DNA of 64,000 bases from UBA1206 sp050953105 (GCA_050953105.1 JBMNMA010000001.1:186001-250000); one strand, 5' to 3'. Numbered from the stretch's first letter, positions 26,592 through 35,362 are shown. Numbers and translations: made by a program. Notes: generated by a model from the letters alone, not told the origin.

Positions 26592-27768
26592 GTTCTCTTT
26601 TACCTTCTTTCAAATCCCTCCACACGGGGGACATATTTCTTAGTTTATCCACAACCTCGACCACTTTTTCAATGATGTAGTCGGCTTCCTCCTCGGTGTT
26701 GTATTCGCTAAGGGATATACGCAGCGAACCGTGGGCAATTTCATGGGGCCGCCCGATGGCAAGGAGGACGTGGCTTGGGTCTAGGGAGCCGGAGGTGCAG
26801 GCCGAGCCTGACGATGCCATTATACCCTTATCGTCAAGATAAAGCAACAGTGATTCCCCTTCGATTCCCTCAAAGCAGATGTTGACATTGCCGGGGAGGC
26901 GCTTTTGCCTGTCACCGTTGAGTATGGAATAGGGTATCTTAAGCAGGCCGTCAATGATTTTATCCCGCAATGCGGTTAGCTTAACGGCGTTTTCGTCGAT
27001 TTTCGAGCATGCTTCCTCAAAGGCTGCCGCCATTCCCACAATACCCGGAACATTTTCGGTGCCGGGGCGTTTTCCCCGCTCCTGGGCGCCGCCTTCAATA
27101 AGATTGGTAAGCAGCACGCCTTTTCTGGCGTATAGCGCACCCACCCCTTTGGGGCCGTGGAATTTGTGGGCGGATATGGACAGCATATCCACCTTAAGGG
27201 ACTTGATGTCGATATGGATATGACCTGCTGCCTGAACAGCGTCTGTGTGGAACAAAACTCCCTTGCTGCGGCATATTTCGCCGATTTCGGCAATAGGCTG
27301 GATGGTGCCTATTTCGTTATTGGCAAACATTATGGTTACCAGACAGGTGTCGGGGCGGATGGCAGCTTCCACCTCCTCCGGGCGGACCAGACCGTCTTCA
27401 TGCACGTCAAGGAGGGTGATTTCATACCCCTGCTTTTTAAGTTTATTCAACACATGAAGAACGGCGTGATGCTCGAAGGCGGTGGAAACTATATGCTTTT
27501 TATTATTCTTTGCCCCTATCTGGGCAGCGGAAATTATGGCTTGGTTGTCAGCCTCGCTGCCGCCGGAGGTAAAGTAAATTTCCCTCGGTTCGCACCCTAA
27601 GTTTTTGGCGATAACCGCCCTTGCCTCGCTGATGGTGGCTGCGGCCTGCTGCCCTGCCGAGTACAGGGAAGAGGGATTGCCGTAATATATGTCGAAATAG
27701 GGCATCATTGCCTCTTTTGCAACCTGGCTTAACTTTGTGGTTGCAGCATTATCAACATAGACTTTCAT
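26581..27768 (-). CDS. iscS: Cysteine desulfurase IscS/NifS
   Basis: PLP enzyme that takes sulfur from cysteine and hands it to IscU. 395 residues from the ATG at 27768; an in-frame start at 27810 adds 14 residues without homologous character. The PLP lysine is K202 in SISAHKFHGPKG. The active-site cysteine is C324 in ASSGSACTSGSLDPSH on the long flexible loop typical of class I IscS/NifS. N-terminal VYVDNAATTKLSQVA is the family start. It overlaps iscU; the neighbouring cysK and metY feed cysteine into the same process. Confidence 0.95.
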   Translation of the reverse strand: MKVYVDNAATTKLSQVAKEAMMPYFDIYYGNPSSLYSAGQQAAATISEARAVIAKNLGCEPREIYFTSGGSEADNQAIISAAQIGAKNNKKHIVSTAFEHHAVLHVLNKLKKQGYEITLLDVHEDGLVRPEEVEAAIRPDTCLVTIMFANNEIGTIQPIAEIGEICRSKGVLFHTDAVQAAGHIHIDIKSLKVDMLSISAHKFHGPKGVGALYARKGVLLTNLIEGGAQERGKRPGTENVPGIVGMAAAFEEACSKIDENAVKLTALRDKIIDGLLKIPYSILNGDRQKRLPGNVNICFEGIEGESLLLYLDDKGIMASSGSACTSGSLDPSHVLLAIGRPHEIAHGSLRISLSEYNTEEEADYIIEKVVEVVDKLRNMSPVWRDLKEGKREHVI

Positions 27769-27841
27769 TTTTTGCGCTTTCCCGGCGGGGTTGCCGCCGT
27801 ATTTATACAATAGTTCTTTTTTTATTATATTATATCACAAA

Positions 27842-28774
27842 TTATTCGGAAAATAAAGGGGTTGATAAATATCTTTCGCCCGTATCGGGTAAAATTATCA
27901 CAATCATTTTCCCCTGGTTTTCAGGCCGCTTGGCGAGCTGGGTGGCTGCCCATACTGCGGCGCCGGAGGATATACCCACAAGCAGCCCTTCGGTGTGGCC
28001 CACCTCACGGCTTGCCTTGAAGGCGTCCTCGTGGTCAACGGTTATAATTTCGTCGTATATTTTGGTATTGAGAATCTCGGGAACAAAGCCTGCGCCTATA
28101 CCCTGAATTTTATGAGGCCCCGGATTTCCGCCCGAAAGGACAGGGGATGCGGCCGGCTCTACGGCTACAACCTTAACCGACGGCTTTTTGCTCTTTAAAT
28201 ATTCACCTACGCCGGTTATGGTGCCGCCGGTGCCTATGCCGGATACCAGAATGTCAACCTGACCGTCGGTGTCTTCCCATATCTCCGGCCCGGTTTCTTT
28301 GCGGTGGATTTCGGGGTTGGCGGGGTTTGTAAACTGACCGGGGATAAAGCTGTTGGGTATCTCTGCCGCAAGCTCCTGGGCTTTGGCGATAGCACCCTTC
28401 ATACCCTTTGGCCCTTCGGTAAGCACTATCTCGGCGCCGTAGGCCTTAAGCAGGCTGCGCCGTTCCACCGACATGGTTTCGGGCATGGTGATTATAAGCC
28501 GGTATCCCCTTGCGGCGGCCACCGAGGCAAGGCCTATGCCGGTGTTGCCGCTGGTGGGCTCTATGATTACCGAGCCTTCCTTTAAAAGTCCCTTTGCCTC
28601 GGCGTCGTCTATCATAGCCTTGGCAATTCTGTCTTTAACGCTGCCGGCAGGGTTGAAATATTCCAGTTTTCCCACCAGAGTGGCGGATAAATTATTCTTT
28701 TTACCGTATTTTCCAAGCTCAAGGAGGGGAGTTTTGCCGATAAGCTTATCTAATGATTTGTAAATTTTTGACAT
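27842..28774 (-). CDS. cysK: Cysteine synthase (O-acetylserine sulfhydrylase)
   Basis: Forms cysteine from O-acetylserine and sulfide with PLP. 310 residues. PLP lysine K47 in NPAGSVKDR; substrate loop EPTSGNTGIGLA; phosphate-binding GIGTGGTITG; C-terminal GISSGAAVWAA. ATG is preceded by AAAGGGG. It lies between metY (upstream, 63-base gap with a hairpin) and iscS, and supplies the substrate for the desulfurase. Confidence 0.96.
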   Translation of the reverse strand: MSKIYKSLDKLIGKTPLLELGKYGKKNNLSATLVGKLEYFNPAGSVKDRIAKAMIDDAEAKGLLKEGSVIIEPTSGNTGIGLASVAAARGYRLIITMPETMSVERRSLLKAYGAEIVLTEGPKGMKGAIAKAQELAAEIPNSFIPGQFTNPANPEIHRKETGPEIWEDTDGQVDILVSGIGTGGTITGVGEYLKSKKPSVKVVAVEPAASPVLSGGNPGPHKIQGIGAGFVPEILNTKIYDEIITVDHEDAFKASREVGHTEGLLVGISSGAAVWAATQLAKRPENQGKMIVIILPDTGERYLSTPLFSE

Positions 28775-28807
28775 GAAAAAATACCCCTTTCGTTATAGTA
28801 AATATTG

Positions 28808-28828
28808 CCCTGCTGAAAAACAGCAGGG
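28808..28828. terminator. Hairpin in the metY-cysK gap
   Basis: CCCTGCTG pairs with CAGCAGGG across five A. On the plus strand it is followed by TTTTT and looks like a terminator, but the flanking genes are on the minus strand, where the T-run is missing. It may instead reduce read-through or shape the metY mRNA end. Confidence 0.5.
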
Positions 28829-28837
28829 TTTTTAAGT

Positions 28838-30127
28838 TTATTTTATAGCTTCAAAGCCCTGTTTAAGGTCCGCTATTATATCGTCTATATGTTCGGTTCC
28901 CACCGAAAGCCTTACGGTGGTGGGTTTTATTCCTGCGCTTTCAAGTTCTTCACCGTTCATCTGGGAATGTGTGGTGGATGCGGGGTGAATTACAAGGGAT
29001 TTAACGTCGGCCACGTTGGCAAGGAGGGAGAACAGCTTAAGGGATTCGGTGAATTTCCTGGCCTGATCCTCGGTGCCGTTTACCTCGAAGGTAAATATAG
29101 AGCCGCCACCGTTGGGGTAGTATCTGTCGTATAATTCCTTCATTTTTCCGCCGTCAAGGGAGGGATGGTTTACCCTTGAAACAAGGGGATGATTATTTAA
29201 AAATTCCACAACCTTGAGAGCGTTTGAAACATGCCGTTCCACACGCAGGGATAAAGTTTCAAGTCCCTGCAGCAGCAGGAACGCATTGAAGGGGGACAAA
29301 GCGGCGCCGGTATCCCTCATAAGAGTGGTGCGGATTTTAACCGCATAGGCTACGTTTCCGCAGGCTTCGGCAAACACAACACCGTGATAAGATGGGTTGG
29401 GTTTGGACAGCCCGGGGAATTTGTCGTTTTGAGTCCAGTCAAACCTACCCCCGTCAACAATCAAGCCGCCCAGAACGGTGCCGTGACCGCCGATGAACTT
29501 GGTGGCGGAATGGATGACAATATCTGCGCCGTGCTCGAGGGGACGGAAAAGGAAGGGGGTGGCGAAGGTGTTGTCAACCAGAACGGGAATACCATGCCTG
29601 TGGGCAATTTCGGCTACTTCCTCAAGATTTATAATGTCCGAATTGGGGTTGCCCAGCGATTCAAGGAAAACCGCCTTGGTGTTGGGACGGATTGCCTTTT
29701 CGAAGTTGGATGTATCGCTGCCGTCCACAAATGTGGTTTCAACCCCGGATTCCACAAGGGTGTTGGCAAAGTAATTGTATGTCCCGCCGTAAATGGTTTT
29801 GGACGAAACAATGTGGTCCCCGGCCTTGGCAATATTCCTTACGGCATAGTCAACCGCAGCGGCACCGGTGGCGGTGGCAATAGCGGCGGCGCCCCCCTCA
29901 AGGGCGGCTATACGCTTTTCAAGCACGTCGGTGGTGGGGTTCATAAGCCGAGTGTAAATGTTGCCGCCTTCTTTTAACGCAAAGCGGGCGGCTGCCTGAG
30001 CCGAGTCTTTGAAAACATAGGATGTGGTGGCATAAATGGGGACCGCCCGGGCATCGGTGGCCGGGTCGGGCCTTTCCTGACCTGCGTGGATTTGAAGGGT
30101 TTCAAATTTGTAGTTGTGTTCCGGCAT
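28838..30127 (-). CDS. metY: O-acetylhomoserine sulfhydrylase (MetY-type)
   Basis: Cys/Met-metabolism PLP enzyme making homocysteine from O-acetylhomoserine and sulfide. 429 residues from the ATG at 30127 (GGAGG upstream; the frame remains open back to 30154 but without a good site). N-terminal FETLQIHAGQERPDPATDA is the MetY-type start; the PLP lysine lies in IHSATKFIGGHGT; the ATTSYVFKDSAQAA and NPTTDVLEKRIAALEGG blocks are characteristic. Its own promoter separates it from the upstream regulator gene. Confidence 0.94.
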   Translation of the reverse strand: MPEHNYKFETLQIHAGQERPDPATDARAVPIYATTSYVFKDSAQAAARFALKEGGNIYTRLMNPTTDVLEKRIAALEGGAAAIATATGAAAVDYAVRNIAKAGDHIVSSKTIYGGTYNYFANTLVESGVETTFVDGSDTSNFEKAIRPNTKAVFLESLGNPNSDIINLEEVAEIAHRHGIPVLVDNTFATPFLFRPLEHGADIVIHSATKFIGGHGTVLGGLIVDGGRFDWTQNDKFPGLSKPNPSYHGVVFAEACGNVAYAVKIRTTLMRDTGAALSPFNAFLLLQGLETLSLRVERHVSNALKVVEFLNNHPLVSRVNHPSLDGGKMKELYDRYYPNGGGSIFTFEVNGTEDQARKFTESLKLFSLLANVADVKSLVIHPASTTHSQMNGEELESAGIKPTTVRLSVGTEHIDDIIADLKQGFEAIK

Positions 30128-30177
30128 GGTAGTTCCTCCGTTTATTAATAACATACTTTCCTTGTAGGTTTATGTGA

Positions 30178-30206
30178 ATTATATCATAACATTATTTACC
30201 TGTCAA
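30178..30206 (-). promoter_or_regulatory. Vegetative promoter of metY
   Basis: Minus strand TTGACA (30201-30206), a 17-base spacer, TATAAT (30178-30183). ACCT-N6-AGGT flanks the -35 box and could be part of a regulator site. Confidence 0.82.
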
Positions 30207-30225
30207 TAGGTGATTAAAAATTTTT

Positions 30226-30657
30226 TCAAATTATATAGTTGGCCTGATCAATGGGTGTGCAGGCAATATCCGCCAGAGTTATGCTTTCAAGATAATCGTC
30301 TATAAGCTTATCAAGCTTCTGCCAGACGGGGAGGGTTTTGCATTCGGCAGACCTGGCACATTTGTTAACCTTGTCCCCAAGGCAGGCCACCGGAGCGAGG
30401 GAACCTTCGGTCAGCTTTAAAATGCTGCCCACCGTGTATTGGGAGGGCTTTTTGGTAAGCTTATAGCCGCCCCCTTTACCCCTAAGTCCGCTTAAATAGC
30501 CGGCTTTGGATAAAATGGAAATTATGCTTTCAAGATATTTTTCTGAAATATCCTGCCGCTGGGCGATTTCGGTTAACGGTATATATTCCCCGTTGTCGTG
30601 TTCGGCCAAATCTATCATTACTCTAAGGGCATAGCGTCCCTTTGTTGAAATAAGCAT
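30226..30657 (-). CDS. Rrf2-family regulator, IscR-like (three cysteines)
   Basis: 143 residues. N-terminal winged helix-turn-helix (MLISTKGRYALRVMIDLA; IPLTEIAQRQDISEKYLESI). Behind the LRGKGGGYKL wing lie cysteines C92, C100 and C106, matching the three Fe-S ligand cysteines of E. coli IscR (92, 98, 104); B. subtilis CymR lacks them. It probably senses Fe-S status or sulfur supply and controls metY, cysK, iscS, iscU and nadA as well as itself. ATG follows AAGGAGG. A dyad overlaps its -10 box. Confidence 0.92.
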   Translation of the reverse strand: MLISTKGRYALRVMIDLAEHDNGEYIPLTEIAQRQDISEKYLESIISILSKAGYLSGLRGKGGGYKLTKKPSQYTVGSILKLTEGSLAPVACLGDKVNKCARSAECKTLPVWQKLDKLIDDYLESITLADIACTPIDQANYII

Positions 30658-30679
30658 ATTATAACCTCCTTATATTCCT

Positions 30680-30708
30680 ATAATACCACAGTATTTATAG
30701 GATTTCAA
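30680..30708 (-). promoter_or_regulatory. Promoter of the IscR-like regulator with an overlapping dyad
   Basis: Minus strand TTGAAA (30703-30708), a 17-base spacer, TATTAT (30680-30685). The dyad CCTATAAATAC - TGTG - GTATTATAGG covers the spacer and -10 box, suited to autorepression. Confidence 0.78.
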
Positions 30709-30720
30709 TAGGCAAATAAA

Positions 30721-30747
30721 AATAAAGCCGTGGAATACGGCTTTATT
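30721..30747. terminator. Bidirectional terminator after the DUF4855 lipoprotein gene
   Basis: AATAAAGCCG pairs with CGGCTTTATT across a 7-base loop, with T-rich sequence on both sides. Confidence 0.8.
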
Positions 30748-30769
30748 TTATCATGCGGATTATTTTTTA

Positions 30770-33700
30770 TTAGCCTACTGTGATGGACACGCTGCAGGGC
30801 TCGGAGTCACCCAGATACCTTGAGTAAACATAGGTAAATTCGTCGGCGCCGGTGTAGCCTTTGTCGGGATAATAGGTGAAGGTGCCGTCGGAATTTATGG
30901 TAACCGTGCCGTGCTTTGGCGAAACAAGGATTTTAAACTGCATGGTTTCGTCCCTGTCGGGGTTAAGGGTGGAGTTTGTCGGGGTGTCCTTGGCGGCGGT
31001 AAACGAAACGGGGGACAGGGCATCGGGATTTATATCAAGGGTGCCTTTTATAAACTGATAGGTATATTCGTAAATAAGGCGCAACTTGGGGGATTTGGAT
31101 TCATAGGCCTTGTTAAAATCGTCGAAGCCCATGTAATACATATTGATACAGTCACCGATATAGCCGTAATAGACGCCGTATTCGAGATACTGCATATACC
31201 GTTTTAAAAACAGTTCGTTGTTAATGGCCCTGCCGTCCAGCTCTATTTCAACACCCATGCCGAAGCGTTTAGCAAAGTTAGCGGTGTTAATTATCGAGGA
31301 AATGGGCCTGTCAAGTCCAAAGGCGTAGTTGGGTTGCATGACGGCCACGTCAAAGCCGTGCTCAGACCAGAGGGAATAGCCTGACGCCACGTAGTAGGGT
31401 ATCCAGAAAAGCTGATAGCCGTGGTTATGGACTATGTCGCTGACGCCGTTTATAAGGACCATGTCATTTTCTTCGGCAGAGGCAGCCTCGTCATACCAGT
31501 AGTAGCCGTAAAACTCTATGTTTTTAAAATTCTGCTTGGACAGTTCGGCTTCAAAGAGGTTTATGTAATATTCCACCGCTTCAAGGCGCTTTTCAAGGTT
31601 TGAAAGGGTGTCGGCCTTGCCGTCACCGTCAAGGTCGCCGAAAAATCCGTTGGCTTTGGGGTAATACAGGGCTACATAAAACTTATACTTGTATCCGTCG
31701 CCAAGGCCTAAGGCCTGTTTAACCTGACCGGCGGCTTTTTCAAGAGCGTTTATGTTGTAGCCTTCCTCAAAAAGCGTTTTTACAAGCCATTCGCAGTCGG
31801 ATTTGGTAAAAGCGGCGTGTCCGGCGTTGCCGGAAGGCAGGCTGCCCGACATTAAAAACAGATATCCGTCAAACAGTATATCCTTCATTTCCCCGTTAGC
31901 GTCAATATATGCAAGAAGGGGAAGGAATTCCTCTTGGGTGCGTTTTCTTGAGGTTGAATGATAGACAAGGTATAAATCCTCCACGCCGCCGAGGACGTTT
32001 TCATCGGGAGCGGCGTATTTGTCCACCATGAATTTATCCTTTATGTTAAATCCGCTGTCTTTGAGGGTTTTAACCGAAGAATCCACCTTTTTGGTGCCTA
32101 TAACCTCAAGCTCGTCGCAGCCGGCCCAGGTTGCCATGTCGAAGGCAAAGCAGACAAAGCGGGCAGCAACGGGGGTTTCAAGTTCAAGAGTTCCCTTGGC
32201 GATACCCGGATCAGCTGAAATATCAGGCTTTATCCTGCCAGCCAGATACCAGTTTTGTCCGTCGGTGGAAAGATAGACGCTTATGTAATCGGGGGCATAC
32301 ACCGCCCATTGGGTTATATGGGTAAAGGAGGCCTTAAATTCGGACACCGCCGAAACCTTTGTAAGGTCGAAGAATACATCCCGGTGGGAGCCACGGTTGA
32401 ATTTGAAGAAAAAGCCGTTGTGAATGTCGTAGGTGGTGGCATACACCCCGTCGGTCATAAGCTTTGAGGTTACGGGGGTGTTATTGGACCAGCATTCCTC
32501 CTCCACTTTTGAAACATGGTGTATCTGAGGGTAAAGGCCTTTAATAAGGTTTATTGTTTTATTGTAGTCGGGGTCCGACGACGGCCAGTATTCGTCCTTG
32601 GTTACCTTGGGAATCGAAAGGGCGGGATAAAGGGTTTTGTTTTCAACCTCGTCTACATAGGCGATAACCTTAACTTCCTCAATGTAAAAGGCGGTGCAGT
32701 CGGTTTCGGCAAGGGTGAATTTTACATATCTTGCGGTGATTTCGTATTCCAGCTCAAGGACGTAGGTGAAAATTTCCTGCCTGTTGTCGGTGGGGGCGTA
32801 AACCCGGCCCACTTGAGTCCAGTTGGTTTTGTCCGACGACACCGAAATTCCCACCGCCACGGGGAAGGAAACGCCGGTGGCGGGGTTGTTGTAGGCATAC
32901 AGCTCAAAGCCCGAAATGTTGTTCCTGGCCGACGGGAAATTTATAACAATTTCCATTTCCTTTCCGCCGGTGTAGCCCACCCAGGTTTTCCCCTCAAGGA
33001 ATTGGCTTATATTGCCGTCGGTAAGCATTTTATTGCTGTCGGGATGGTTGGCGTCGGCAGTTCCGGTTGTGGTGTAGGCCACGCCTTTGGCTATGTTGGT
33101 TCTGTATTTCGAACGGTCGGCTTTGCTTCCAGAAATGGCTTTCAGAGCGGCCGAACGCTGGTCGGCGGTTAACTCCTCAAGGCCGTATCTTTTGTTTATG
33201 GCCTCAACCCAGTCCTCCCTTGTCTGGCCGGAGGGGATATTGGCCACAACCATGACCTCGTCAAGGAATATCCACGCCGCATTCTTGTTTACAATGAATT
33301 TGACGTATCTGGCCGACACGGAGCGGGTAAGTGTAAGGGTTGCTATCTGCATGGTGTCTTCCTCATATTTACCCATTGTCAGACGCCCCGCCCGTTCCCA
33401 GTTGGCATTATCTGAGGATATGTAAACCGAAATGGAGGAGGGGGCCGCAATGCCGGCAACGCTGGTGCAAAGGTAGCTGACTTTGAATTCATACAGCTTA
33501 TCCATAACCTCGCCCAAATCCACCACTATGGTTACGCCCGATTCCGAGCCGGGGGCATAGCCCACCAGCTTGCTATCGGAATAGCCGACGCCGGTGGTGG
33601 GGGCAAAAAGGTTGTCAGTAAGCTCGCTGTTATAGGTGTCGGGGTAAGCTTCGCCGGGTTCTACGGTGGAGGTATAGGGTTTACCCGTGGATACCACGGT

Positions 33701-33925
33701 GGCATATTCATATACTTCCGGCTCTTCCTCGCTTGATTCGTTTTGCGAAGGTTCGGAGGATTCGCCGGACGATTCGCCACCGGTGCTGTCCGTTTGGGAA
33801 GTACCGTTGCTTTCCTGGCCGGCTGACGAAGGCTCCTTTGAGGTTTCTCCGCCGCTGCTGCCGCAGGCGACAAGGACTGATGACACGAGGATTAATAGGG
33901 CGATAAGCAAACACAGTTTTTTCAT
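30770..33925 (-). CDS. Surface lipoprotein with discoidin-like domains and DUF4855
   Basis: 1051 residues. Lipobox VLVACG (Cys ~21), then a Ser/Glu-rich linker to about residue 70. Three discoidin (F5/8C)-like domains at about 75-235, 275-425 and 465-625, each ending in ARYVKFxx-type strands. DUF4855 runs about 648-955: EFYGYYWYDEAA near 803, AVMQPNYAFG near 864 and FGMGVEIELDG near 891, where the acidic residues may be catalytic; the family is thought to be a glycosidase-like barrel but its activity is not established. The last ~75 residues look like a cadherin-like/VCBS-type beta domain (GTVTINSDGTFTYYPDKGY). ATG follows AAAGGAAAG. It lies 43 bases after the chromate-transporter pair, so it may share their transcript. 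Confidence 0.88.
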   Translation of the reverse strand: MKKLCLLIALLILVSSVLVACGSSGGETSKEPSSAGQESNGTSQTDSTGGESSGESSEPSQNESSEEEPEVYEYATVVSTGKPYTSTVEPGEAYPDTYNSELTDNLFAPTTGVGYSDSKLVGYAPGSESGVTIVVDLGEVMDKLYEFKVSYLCTSVAGIAAPSSISVYISSDNANWERAGRLTMGKYEEDTMQIATLTLTRSVSARYVKFIVNKNAAWIFLDEVMVVANIPSGQTREDWVEAINKRYGLEELTADQRSAALKAISGSKADRSKYRTNIAKGVAYTTTGTADANHPDSNKMLTDGNISQFLEGKTWVGYTGGKEMEIVINFPSARNNISGFELYAYNNPATGVSFPVAVGISVSSDKTNWTQVGRVYAPTDNRQEIFTYVLELEYEITARYVKFTLAETDCTAFYIEEVKVIAYVDEVENKTLYPALSIPKVTKDEYWPSSDPDYNKTINLIKGLYPQIHHVSKVEEECWSNNTPVTSKLMTDGVYATTYDIHNGFFFKFNRGSHRDVFFDLTKVSAVSEFKASFTHITQWAVYAPDYISVYLSTDGQNWYLAGRIKPDISADPGIAKGTLELETPVAARFVCFAFDMATWAGCDELEVIGTKKVDSSVKTLKDSGFNIKDKFMVDKYAAPDENVLGGVEDLYLVYHSTSRKRTQEEFLPLLAYIDANGEMKDILFDGYLFLMSGSLPSGNAGHAAFTKSDCEWLVKTLFEEGYNINALEKAAGQVKQALGLGDGYKYKFYVALYYPKANGFFGDLDGDGKADTLSNLEKRLEAVEYYINLFEAELSKQNFKNIEFYGYYWYDEAASAEENDMVLINGVSDIVHNHGYQLFWIPYYVASGYSLWSEHGFDVAVMQPNYAFGLDRPISSIINTANFAKRFGMGVEIELDGRAINNELFLKRYMQYLEYGVYYGYIGDCINMYYMGFDDFNKAYESKSPKLRLIYEYTYQFIKGTLDINPDALSPVSFTAAKDTPTNSTLNPDRDETMQFKILVSPKHGTVTINSDGTFTYYPDKGYTGADEFTYVYSRYLGDSEPCSVSITVG

Positions 33926-33968
33926 GGCGCTTTCCTTTCAAAGAGAAGTGTCCTTATATATTGGTTTG

Positions 33969-34550
33969 TTATTTCAATAAGCCCAAGGCTTTGCCTGCAT
34001 AGCCGGTAATTATACCCGCCAAAGCCGCGAACGCAATGGAAATTACGGGGGATTTCTTTTTCAATACTATTATAAGGCAGGTAATAAATATAACCGCCGA
34101 GCAGGCAAAGGAAAAGTTGAAAAAGTCGGTTATGGTTGTTTTGCCGGTTACAAAGACACCAAGGAACACCGACAGGGCGGCTGCGGCGATAAGACCAATG
34201 GCAACCGGCTTTATTCCGCTAAGAATTGCCGATATATATCTGTTTTCACGGAATTTCATAAAAAATTTCGCCACTATCAGAATGACTATAAATGAAGGAA
34301 GTATTACTCCGAGGGTGGCGACAATGCCGCCGATTATTCCTCCCCTTTCCACCCCTATATAGGTGGCAATGTTCACCGCAAAGGGGCCGGGGGTGGATTC
34401 GCTTACGGCAATAAAGTTGGTTATCTCCTCAAAATCAAGCCAGCCCCGGGATATAACCTCCTGCTGTATAAAGGGGAGCATGGCGTATCCTCCGCCGAAG
34501 GTGAAGGCTCCTATTTTGAAAAACACCCAAAAAAGCTCAAGCAGCACCAT
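33969..34550 (-). CDS. Chromate transporter half, second subunit
   Basis: 193 residues of the CHR (ChrA) family short form, one of two tandem halves that together equal a full ChrA. Signatures: KIGAFTFGGGYAMLPFIQQE at about residues 10-30 and SESTPGPFAVNIATYIG. Five to six hydrophobic segments follow. Start ATG at 34550 has AAAGGGGG upstream and overlaps the first half by 14 bases. The physiological substrate in gut Clostridia is unknown; chromate or sulfate efflux is only inferred from the family. Confidence 0.9.
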   Translation of the reverse strand: MVLLELFWVFFKIGAFTFGGGYAMLPFIQQEVISRGWLDFEEITNFIAVSESTPGPFAVNIATYIGVERGGIIGGIVATLGVILPSFIVILIVAKFFMKFRENRYISAILSGIKPVAIGLIAAAALSVFLGVFVTGKTTITDFFNFSFACSAVIFITCLIIVLKKKSPVISIAFAALAGIITGYAGKALGLLK

Positions 34551-35103
34551 GTTTATCCCCCTTTCCGGCAAAGGCAAGGCTGAATATAAGCCCGCAAGCT
34601 CCGCCGCAGGCGATTATGAGTATGGCGGAAAGGTCGAAAAATGTAACCAGCACAAAGGCCGCCGCCACCAGCGTATAAGAAAAAATGTTTTTGGGGCATT
34701 TTTTATACATGGTGAGAAAGCCTTTAAGCACCAGCGCCGCAACACCTGCTCTTATGCCTGCAAAGGCATAACGGACTGCTTTGTATTCCGAAAAGCTTCT
34801 TAAAAAGAAAGCTATAATAGTTATAATAAAAAGAGATGGCAAAACCACTCCGCAGGTGGCTGCCAGCGAGCCCCAGAAGCCTGCCACCCGGTAGCCTACG
34901 AAGGTGGCGGAATTTATGGCAATAGGGCCGGGGGTGGATTCGGAAATGGCGAGCATTTCAAGAATTTCGTCATCGTTTACCCAGCCGTGCTTTTCCACCG
35001 TTTCACGCTGGATAATGGGTATCATGGCATAACCTCCCCCGAAGGTGAAGGCGCCGATTTTTAAAAAGGTTAAAAACAGCTTTAAGATTTTGTTGTCTTT
35101 CAT
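34537..35103 (-). CDS. Chromate transporter half, first subunit
   Basis: 188 residues, the N-terminal-type short ChrA: FLKIGAFTFGGGYAMIPIIQ at about 13-32 and AISESTPGPIAINSATFVGY. It shares these blocks with its neighbour, so the pair arose by duplication and probably works as a heterodimer with opposite membrane orientation, as in other paired short ChrA proteins. It is first in the operon, behind a promoter at 35130-35158. Confidence 0.9.
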   Translation of the reverse strand: MKDNKILKLFLTFLKIGAFTFGGGYAMIPIIQRETVEKHGWVNDDEILEMLAISESTPGPIAINSATFVGYRVAGFWGSLAATCGVVLPSLFIITIIAFFLRSFSEYKAVRYAFAGIRAGVAALVLKGFLTMYKKCPKNIFSYTLVAAAFVLVTFFDLSAILIIACGGACGLIFSLAFAGKGDKHGAA

Positions 35104-35129
35104 TGCATTATCCGTAAAATATTTTTATT

Positions 35130-35158
35130 ATTTTATCACATTTGGTTTGTTTTGTAAA
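35130..35158 (-). promoter_or_regulatory. Promoter of the split chromate transporter genes
   Basis: Minus strand TTTACA (35153-35158), a 17-base spacer, TAAAAT (35130-35135), divergent from the micro-gene promoter. Confidence 0.7.
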
Positions 35159-35201
35159 CACAAAACAAATTAATTAATATGAAATTTATTTTACTTTTGT
35201 C

Positions 35202-35229
35202 TTGACTAGGTATTTATTTGGTGTAAAAT
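35202..35229 (+). promoter_or_regulatory. Promoter of the sorting-signal micro-gene and mnmM
   Basis: TTGACT (35202-35207), a 16-base spacer, TAAAAT (35224-35229). The transcript would start very close to the AAAGGAGG ribosome binding site at 35236-35243. Confidence 0.65.
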
Positions 35230-35254
35230 AAAAGCAAAGGAGGATGTTGAATTT

Positions 35255-35362
35255 ATGCCAATCACACCGTTAACCGGTGATTCCGGAGTTTATTTTTACA
35301 TAATACTTGCCGTGGTTGCAGCTGCGGCGGTCTTTGCCCTGTTTGCCAGGCGGAGGAAATAA
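35255..35362 (+). CDS. 35-residue membrane peptide resembling a bare wall-sorting signal
   Basis: MPITPLTGDSGVYFY, then IILAVVAAAAVFALF, then ARRRK and stop. It has the three parts of a sortase sorting signal (a P-x-T-G-D-like motif, a hydrophobic helix, a basic tail) but no exported domain and no signal peptide. Coding support: an excellent AAAGGAGG ribosome binding site 11 bases before the ATG, its own promoter, and a stop 18 bases before the mnmM start. Such minimal 'anchor only' peptides are annotated in other Clostridia, without known function. It could also be a small membrane regulator, or a remnant of an anchored protein that lost its ectodomain. Confidence 0.7.
   Translation: MPITPLTGDSGVYFYIILAVVAAAAVFALFARRRK

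Noticed and set aside
30128..30225. SAM riboswitch or T-box ahead of metY
   Set aside because: Only about 50 bases lie between the promoter and the start codon, too short for either, and no core motif was seen.
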